Shown: positions 24,240 through 29,742 of the stretch, in pieces
Position numbering within the stretch: the first letter of the stretch is position 1
Layout of the letters: each line of letters starts with the position of its first letter
NCBI GenBank assembly: GCA_029936295.1
Contig: JAPYTH010000021.1
Location: forward strand, 1-29,742
Reading direction: 5' to 3'
Length of the DNA stretch: 29,742 bases
Source: TMED109 sp015660425
GTDB lineage: Bacteria > Pseudomonadota > Alphaproteobacteria > TMED109
The notes under the pieces: generated by a model
Told to the model about the DNA's origin: nothing
What the model saw: only the letters and a program-made list of their open reading frames with translations
Databases searched by the model: none
Position numbers and translations under genes: made by a program

Positions 24240-25574
24240 ATGCATAAAAGAACTTTTGCGTATTTAAGCAGATTAAAATTAAGAAATTTTTTTATAGTAT
24301 TTAATATATCTATAAAACATCTTCTAATTATAAGTATTAGCTTCTTTTCATCTCTCTCTTTTGCTTTAGATACACCTCTTCCTCAAGCGACTCCAGAGTT
24401 AGTAGGTATATCCTCAGAAAGATTGAATAAAATTGATGCTATTTTTAAAGCTGGAATTTTAGAAAATAAAATTCCAGGTGCAGTAATTGCAGTAGCACGT
24501 CATGGAAAATTAGTTTATTTTAAGGCTTTTGGTATGCAAAATGCTTCAGAGGGCATTCCCATGTCTACAGATTCTATTTTTCGTATATATTCTATGACTA
24601 AGCCTTTAGTAAGTGTAGGTGCTATGAAGTTACATGAAGAGGGTAAACTATATCTTTCAGAACCAGTTGGAAAATATCTTCCTGAGCTTATGAATATGAA
24701 AGTTGCTCAAGCCCGAAGAGGATCTGAACTAAGCAATGAAACTTTAGAAATAATTGCTGCTAGGCACCCAATTAAGATCCAAGATCTTTTAAGGCATACT
24801 TCAGGTTTTACTTACGGAATTTTTGGAAAATCTCCAGCTAAAACAATGCTCAAGGAATCAGATATTGGTACTTTGGATACTATGCATATTTCACTGAAGG
24901 ATTATGTTTTTAGTATTTCAAAATTACCATTAGCTTATCAACCTGGAACACACTGGGAATATGGACGTTCTATTGAAGTCTTAGGTCGTTTAATGGAGGT
25001 GGTCTCTGAAAATAACTTAGATTTTTTTATGAAAAAAAATATTTTTGAACCATTAAATATGAAAGACACTGGGTTTGTAGTTCCTAAAGAAGATTGGTCA
25101 AGGATTGCAGAGCCACTTAAAAATAAGGATGAACCTCAACTTATAAATGTTAGACAACAACCAAAACTTCTTACAGGTGGACATGGACTAGTATCTACAG
25201 TAGGTGATTATTTGCGCTTCACTCAAATGATGCTTAACGGTGGTATACTTGATGGGAACCGTATTCTAGGACTAAAAACTATAGAATATATGACGTCAAA
25301 TCACTTAGGAAAAAATATAAGTAGAGATGGACCTTTATATCTTCCTGGTCCTGGGTATGGTTTTGGTCTTGGTTTTGCTGTTAGGGAAAATAATGGTATT
25401 TCATCGTGGCCCGGGTCAGTTGGTGAATATTTTTGGGGTGGTTACGCAGGGACCTATTTTTGGGTAGACCCTAAAGAAGATCTTGTAGTCGTATCAATGA
25501 CACAATCAGTTAAACATAGAGTATACTATAGAATGCTTTTACGTAATCTCGTATACCAGGCACTTATTGATTAA
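24240..25574 (+). CDS. Secreted beta-lactamase-family serine hydrolase/esterase
   Basis: A 444-residue protein with an extended basic N-terminus and a hydrophobic stretch (HLLIISISFFSSLSFA) that probably forms a signal peptide cleaved after residue 42. The serine beta-lactamase/DD-peptidase domain has the SxxK nucleophile motif SMTK (118-121), a tyrosine motif YGRS (241-244) and GHGLVST further on. Members of this family (class C beta-lactamase-like, EstB-type) are mostly carboxylesterases or peptidases in the periplasm, and true beta-lactamase activity is not implied. GGGAGGA gives a strong ribosome binding site. A link to the upstream furoate genes, such as releasing the acid from an ester, is speculative. 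Confidence 0.83.
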   Translation: MHKRTFAYLSRLKLRNFFIVFNISIKHLLIISISFFSSLSFALDTPLPQATPELVGISSERLNKIDAIFKAGILENKIPGAVIAVARHGKLVYFKAFGMQNASEGIPMSTDSIFRIYSMTKPLVSVGAMKLHEEGKLYLSEPVGKYLPELMNMKVAQARRGSELSNETLEIIAARHPIKIQDLLRHTSGFTYGIFGKSPAKTMLKESDIGTLDTMHISLKDYVFSISKLPLAYQPGTHWEYGRSIEVLGRLMEVVSENNLDFFMKKNIFEPLNMKDTGFVVPKEDWSRIAEPLKNKDEPQLINVRQQPKLLTGGHGLVSTVGDYLRFTQMMLNGGILDGNRILGLKTIEYMTSNHLGKNISRDGPLYLPGPGYGFGLGFAVRENNGISSWPGSVGEYFWGGYAGTYFWVDPKEDLVVVSMTQSVKHRVYYRMLLRNLVYQALID

Positions 25575-25719
25575 AAAAAATAATTTAAAGATTAGTATCA
25601 TATAACTATAATTATTTTTAAACTTATTATTATAAGTAGTCGTGCTAATAAAACATAATGATTACCAAGTTATATCTTGCTATGCCAGTTGTAGTATAGG
25701 CAAACCAAACTATATTCAA

Positions 25720-28191
25720 TTATATTTTAACTTTTGCAGATTTTGGATCATATAATGCCTTGAAACTAGCATCTGCATCTATAATATTTCCAGCAACATC
25801 TATTTGATAATCTGACTTTAATATGCTTATAGAACTTTCTTCTTTTTCTCTGCAAGTTATATAACCTAGCCCAATTGCTCCTTTTAAATGATGACCATAA
25901 TTACCACTTGTAGTATAACCGACAATCTCTCCATCACGTAATATTGGCTCGTTATGATATAGTAATGGTTCAGGGTCTCTTAATCGAAATTGTAAAAGTC
26001 GTTTATTTAAGCCTTCATTTTTTTTCTTTATTATAGCATTCTTCCCAATCATGCTTCCAAATTTTGTGCTAGGTTTATTTTCTTTTACTACAAATCCTAA
26101 GCCTGCTTCTAGAACATTGTCTTCATTTGAAATATCATGCCCAAAATGCCTATAAGCTTTTTCAATTCTACAACTATCCATAGCGTGTAAACCGCAGTAT
26201 TTAATTGAGTAATCATTACTTCTTTTAATTAATTCATCAAAAACATGATTGGACATATCTGTTGATATATACAATTCCCAACCAAGCTCACCTACATAAG
26301 ATACACGGTGAGCTCTTGCTTTTGTGTGCCCAATATCTATTTCTTGCATAGTGCTAAATGGAAAGTTTTTATTTGTTAAATCTTGAGGTATTATAGGTTG
26401 TAAGAAATTACGAGCATCAGGCCCCATTATTAAAATTACTGCCTCTGAAGCTGTTACATCTATAGCATAAGCATTAGCATTATCAGGAATATGCCCTCTA
26501 ATCCAATGTAAATCTCTTTGAACTGTATCTGTAGGTGTAACAACTAGGAATTCATCTAATGACAATCTTGTAATAGTTACATCAGATTCAATGCAACCCG
26601 TCTCATTTAAGAACTGAGTATAAACTATTTTCCCAGGCTCTATAGCCACATCATTTGCAGCAATCATTTGTAATACATCTTCTGCATCTTTACCCACTAT
26701 TTTAATTTTTCCAAAACTTGACATATCAATTAAGCCAACTTTTTCTCTAATAGCTCTATGTTCTTCTGCACTATTTTCAAACCAATTTTGACGTTTCCAA
26801 CTATAATTATACTTAGGTAATATTCCCTTTTTAATTTCTGTTTCTGTTAAAAACCAATTAGCACGTTCCCAGCCAGAAGTTTCTCCAAAGCATGCCCCCA
26901 ATTTTTTAAGTTGATTGTGAATAGGTGATAGTCTAACATTTCTTGATGTTTCTACTTGTCTATAAGGAAAATGGTCAGCATAAAGTAAACCCAAGGTTTC
27001 TGTAACTCTATCTCTTAAATACTTACGATTATTTTGAAAAGGTTGAACTCTTCTTATATCTACATCCCATAAATCCATTTGAGAATTACCTTTGTCCATC
27101 CAATCAGCAAGCACCATACCTGCACCTCCTGCTGATTGAATTCCTACAGAATTAAAACCTGCTGCAACGAAAAATTTTTTTAATTCAGGCGCCTCACCAA
27201 GTAAATATCTATCGTCTGCGGTAAAGCTTTCTGGTCCATTAAAAAATGTATGAATACCGGCAGTTTCAAGATAACCTAATCGCTTAATTGCTTTTTCTAG
27301 TATTGGTTGAAAGTGATCAAAATCATCTGCTAATGTATCGAATTCAAAATCCTCAGAAATGCCATCCATTCCCCAGGGTTTAGACTTAAGCTCAAAACAA
27401 CCCAGAAGTATTTTTCCAGCATCCTCTTTATAGTAGGCGCTTTCATCTGGGACTCTTAATACAGGAAGATTTAATTTTAAGTCTTTTATTTTTTCTGTAA
27501 CTATATAAAAATGTTCACAAGCATGCAGAGGAACGGCAACACCAGCCTTTTTGCCTATTTCGTGCGCCCACATTCCTCCAGCATTTACTATATATTCACA
27601 TTCTATATATCCTTCAGATGTCATAACTCCTTTTACTTTATTATTATTTTTATCTATATCGGTAGCCTTTACACCTTCTATAATTTGCACCCCATAATTA
27701 CGTGCACCTTTTGCTAGTGCCTGCGTAATATTAACGGGATCAGCTTGTCCATCTTTTGGAAGCCATAATCCTCCAACCACATCATCTATATTTAAATTTG
27801 GATATTTTTCTAATATTTCCCTAGAACTAATTTCGTCTATTTCTACTCCAAATGATCTTCCCATAGCAGCTGATCTTTTTAATTCTTCCATTCTCTCGTT
27901 TGTTAATGCGACAGTTATTGATCCATTACGTTTAAATCCTGTTGAAAGACCAGTTTCATCTTCAAGTTTTTGATAAAGCTCTTGAGAGTATTTTGCTAAA
28001 CGTGTCATATTTTTTGTTGCTCTCAGTTGAGCTATTAGACCTGCAGCATGCCACGTTGTACCACAAGTTAATTGTTTTCGTTCAAGTAGAACAATGTCTT
28101 TCCAACCTAATTTACCTAGGTGATATGCTACGGAGCATCCAATAATACCTCCCCCAATAATAACTACATTTGCTTTTTTAGGAATAAGCAT
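25720..28191 (-). CDS. Dimethylglycine/sarcosine dehydrogenase-like flavoprotein
   Basis: An 823-residue protein with an N-terminal FAD-dependent amine oxidoreductase domain (GGGIIGCSVAYHL at 13-25) and C-terminal GcvT-type folate-binding domains (about 430-823). H48 in the TWHAAG motif corresponds to the histidine that binds FAD covalently in dimethylglycine and sarcosine dehydrogenases. The enzyme would demethylate an N-methylated amine such as dimethylglycine or sarcosine and pass the one-carbon unit to tetrahydrofolate. Which amine is used cannot be told from sequence. AAAGGA precedes the ATG. The MmgE/PrpD gene lies 71 nt upstream on the same strand. Confidence 0.85.
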   Translation of the reverse strand: MLIPKKANVVIIGGGIIGCSVAYHLGKLGWKDIVLLERKQLTCGTTWHAAGLIAQLRATKNMTRLAKYSQELYQKLEDETGLSTGFKRNGSITVALTNERMEELKRSAAMGRSFGVEIDEISSREILEKYPNLNIDDVVGGLWLPKDGQADPVNITQALAKGARNYGVQIIEGVKATDIDKNNNKVKGVMTSEGYIECEYIVNAGGMWAHEIGKKAGVAVPLHACEHFYIVTEKIKDLKLNLPVLRVPDESAYYKEDAGKILLGCFELKSKPWGMDGISEDFEFDTLADDFDHFQPILEKAIKRLGYLETAGIHTFFNGPESFTADDRYLLGEAPELKKFFVAAGFNSVGIQSAGGAGMVLADWMDKGNSQMDLWDVDIRRVQPFQNNRKYLRDRVTETLGLLYADHFPYRQVETSRNVRLSPIHNQLKKLGACFGETSGWERANWFLTETEIKKGILPKYNYSWKRQNWFENSAEEHRAIREKVGLIDMSSFGKIKIVGKDAEDVLQMIAANDVAIEPGKIVYTQFLNETGCIESDVTITRLSLDEFLVVTPTDTVQRDLHWIRGHIPDNANAYAIDVTASEAVILIMGPDARNFLQPIIPQDLTNKNFPFSTMQEIDIGHTKARAHRVSYVGELGWELYISTDMSNHVFDELIKRSNDYSIKYCGLHAMDSCRIEKAYRHFGHDISNEDNVLEAGLGFVVKENKPSTKFGSMIGKNAIIKKKNEGLNKRLLQFRLRDPEPLLYHNEPILRDGEIVGYTTSGNYGHHLKGAIGLGYITCREKEESSISILKSDYQIDVAGNIIDADASFKALYDPKSAKVKI

Positions 28192-28262
28192 AAATTATCC
28201 TTTCAAAATAAAACACGTAACATTATTAGAGTTTGAAACACTTATATATATATATTATAATT

Positions 28263-29585
28263 TTATGAAGATAAAATTTTTATTAAGTTTTTTGCTTTTT
28301 TAATTTTTGGTTTTTCAATAATATTTACTATTTTATCTAATTTTTTTTTTCCAAGAAGAGCTTCTGATTTTTTAAGAATTTTTTCATATAATACGTTTGG
28401 TTTGATAGAATCAGATAAATCAAAACTTTTTGTAATTTTCTCATTATTTTGATGTATTGTAACGATAGATTTTGATTTAGGAATATTGTTATTTCCAACA
28501 ACAATTACTTTATCTCTGATTTTAGTAATTGCGTTATCTTTACATATTTTATGGTTATAACTATTAGGTTTTGACATATTTATTCCATTTAAAATCATTG
28601 ATGATGTTAGTGCATATGAAAACTTTGCTTCTAATCCTGTTGAAGGCCTTGGAATATTACATACCTTAAGCCAAGAAGAGTTTGTTTCTATTTTTATCTT
28701 AGTTATTTTTTTTATATCAATTATATTATTGATTTTAATAAATGATAAAGCCTCTAAAGCTGCATGTAAGCCATGACAACACGAAAAAAATTTATATTTT
28801 ATTTTAGTATATAAATAATTTTTTCCAAGACCACTAATTGCTATTTTTGGAATAGTTCCATCCCAGCTATGAGTATCTAAAAATCCTTGTTCACATTCAA
28901 GACTATTTGGAGCACTTATAAAATTGAGAGAGGCAAGTTTAGTTGATTGAATAGCATTTGAGGCAGCCATACCGGCATGAAATGGTTTACCCATTGTTCC
29001 AAATTGTGATTTTAATCCAGAAGCTTGTGTTGAAACTAAACCAAAAGCATGCATTGTTTGATTTATATTTAAATTCATTATTCTTGATGCAGCGGCAGTT
29101 GCTCCAAAGGCTCCACTTGTGGCAGTTTGGTGAAATCCGGCATTGTAATGAGCAAATCCAAGAATATGACCAATTCTTATAGAGGTTTCAACTCCAATAA
29201 TATAGGCTTCTATTGCTTTGTCTAAATTAAGATTAAATTTTTCTGTTAAGGCTAATACTACAGGTAAGACTACAGCAGTAGGATGTCCTAAATTAATAAA
29301 ATGCGTATTATCGTAGTCTAATGCGTGTCCAATAGTACCATTTGTAAGAGCTGCACTTTCTGCAGTTACTAATTGCGAACTAGTAATTATTCGTGATTCT
29401 TTAACACCTTTATTTTTGATAGCTAATTGCGTAACTATTTTTGAAACAGGTTCTTTTTTCGCTGCATATGCAACGGCACACCAATCTAAAATTGATATTT
29501 TTGCATATGTTTTAAGATTAGAGTTGAATTTACTAGATGAAACGTTAGTAGCAAATTTAGCAAATTGTTTTGTTAGATCTACCAT
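28263..29585 (-). CDS. MmgE/PrpD-family protein
   Basis: An MmgE/PrpD-family protein of about 440 residues. The all-helical N-terminal domain has the hallmarks DWCAVAYAA, GTIGHALDYDNTH and the AFG(L)xxTQASGL segment; the C-terminal domain includes KFSYALTSSM. Characterised members are 2-methylcitrate dehydratase, cis-aconitate decarboxylase and iminodisuccinate epimerase. This one lacks prp neighbours, so the substrate is unknown. An upstream TTG at 29591 adds two codons; I prefer the ATG at 29585, though neither has a clear ribosome binding site. The upstream region has a cluster of TGTACA sites. Confidence 0.83.
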   Translation of the reverse strand: MVDLTKQFAKFATNVSSSKFNSNLKTYAKISILDWCAVAYAAKKEPVSKIVTQLAIKNKGVKESRIITSSQLVTAESAALTNGTIGHALDYDNTHFINLGHPTAVVLPVVLALTEKFNLNLDKAIEAYIIGVETSIRIGHILGFAHYNAGFHQTATSGAFGATAAASRIMNLNINQTMHAFGLVSTQASGLKSQFGTMGKPFHAGMAASNAIQSTKLASLNFISAPNSLECEQGFLDTHSWDGTIPKIAISGLGKNYLYTKIKYKFFSCCHGLHAALEALSFIKINNIIDIKKITKIKIETNSSWLKVCNIPRPSTGLEAKFSYALTSSMILNGINMSKPNSYNHKICKDNAITKIRDKVIVVGNNNIPKSKSIVTIHQNNEKITKSFDLSDSIKPNVLYEKILKKSEALLGKKKLDKIVNIIEKPKIKKAKNLIKILSS

Positions 29586-29613
29586 ATACAATTTATAGAC
29601 TATTAGTATTTTA

Positions 29614-29693
29614 TGTACAATGGGATTTCAATATATGACTTTTTGTACACCTATTTTTTTTTATTTGTTCAATGTACACATTTTGTACACCTA
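29614..29693. promoter_or_regulatory. Cluster of four TGTACA sites upstream of the MmgE/PrpD gene
   Basis: The palindrome TGTACA occurs at 29614, 29644, 29673 and 29684, and TTTTGTACACCTA is an exact 13-bp direct repeat at 29641 and 29681. Regularly spaced half-turn palindromes of this kind resemble binding sites of GntR/FadR-type regulators (TTGTAnACAA-like). It is probably a regulatory region for the minus-strand operon. Confidence 0.55.
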
Positions 29694-29696
29694 GCA

Positions 29697-29712
29697 GATT
29701 TTACAAAATCTA
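29697..29712. other. Short AT-rich inverted repeat at the window edge
   Basis: AGATTTT and AAAATCT form a perfect 7-bp inverted repeat with a 2-nt centre, followed by an A-rich tract. It could belong to the same regulatory region or mark the end of a gene outside the window. The evidence is weak. Confidence 0.25.
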
Positions 29713-29742
29713 CAAAAAATAAAAAATCTAGTAATATCAAGA

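Noticed and set aside
24240..25574. Antibiotic-resistance beta-lactamase
   Set aside because: Length, the YGRS motif and the family type point to an EstB-like esterase/peptidase; nothing supports beta-lactam hydrolysis.
25575..25719. Possible short frame (MITKLYLAMPVVV) or terminator between convergent genes
   Set aside because: The frame is only 13 codons with no ribosome binding site, and I could not find a stable hairpin with a T-run.
25720..28191. DMSP demethylase (DmdA)
   Set aside because: DmdA is a stand-alone GcvT-fold protein; this one has a full N-terminal FAD domain with the covalent-flavin histidine typical of dimethylglycine/sarcosine dehydrogenases.

Overview
The window is about 30 kb of very AT-rich, densely packed bacterial DNA. 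Gene content (Mo hydroxylases, CoA ligases, a dimethylglycine/sarcosine dehydrogenase-like protein, MmgE/PrpD, opine dehydrogenase, an SqrR/BigR-type sulfur operon) and the short AT-only intergenic regions suggest a streamlined alphaproteobacterium, plausibly marine and SAR11-like. That placement is inference; no rRNA or other marker gene is present. I see no tRNA, CRISPR array, transposase or phage gene.

Layout. (1) 89-6472 (+): a six-gene operon for aerobic anthranilate (2-aminobenzoate) breakdown through CoA thioesters: anthraniloyl-CoA monooxygenase/reductase, SDR, MarR regulator, an enoyl-CoA-hydratase-fold enzyme without the usual catalytic glutamates, 2-aminobenzoate-CoA ligase, and a RidA-fold protein without the usual carboxylate-binding arginine. 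(2) 6473-9344 (-): TetR regulator, TauD-type Fe(II)/2-oxoglutarate dioxygenase and an Nramp-fold transporter lacking both metal-binding motifs, with two matching palindromes in front of the TetR gene. (3) 9448-10371 (-): PanE/ApbA-family reductase. (4) 10526-13946 (+): persulfide/sulfide stress operon: SqrR/BigR-type repressor, rhodanese with a membrane tail, TauE/SafE exporter, ETHE1-type persulfide dioxygenase, then a pirin. (5) 13947-17659: an SDR gene remnant, a methyltransferase, and a minus-strand operon of SDR, opine dehydrogenase-like and 3-hydroxyacyl-CoA dehydrogenase-like genes. (6) 17795-23921 (+): large, FAD and 2Fe-2S subunits of a molybdenum hydroxylase, an acyl-CoA ligase and an enoyl-CoA-hydratase-fold protein. 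Content and order match hmfABCDE of the 2-furoate pathway (furoate to furoyl-CoA to 5-hydroxyfuroyl-CoA to 2-oxoglutaroyl-CoA to 2-oxoglutarate). (7) 23922-24239: a structured intergenic region, then a secreted beta-lactamase-fold hydrolase. (8) 25720-29585 (-): MmgE/PrpD protein and a dimethylglycine/sarcosine dehydrogenase-like flavoprotein, behind a cluster of four TGTACA sites.

Taken together this is a catabolic island. Two separate aromatic or heteroaromatic acid pathways start with CoA activation and use unusual oxygenation or hydroxylation chemistry, next to a one-carbon/amine oxidation enzyme and sulfur detoxification. The most notable points are the probable furoate pathway with a non-canonical ATT start for hmfA, the substrate-adapted active sites in the anthranilate operon, the metal-site-less Nramp protein coupled to a dioxygenase, and several well-formed operator palindromes.
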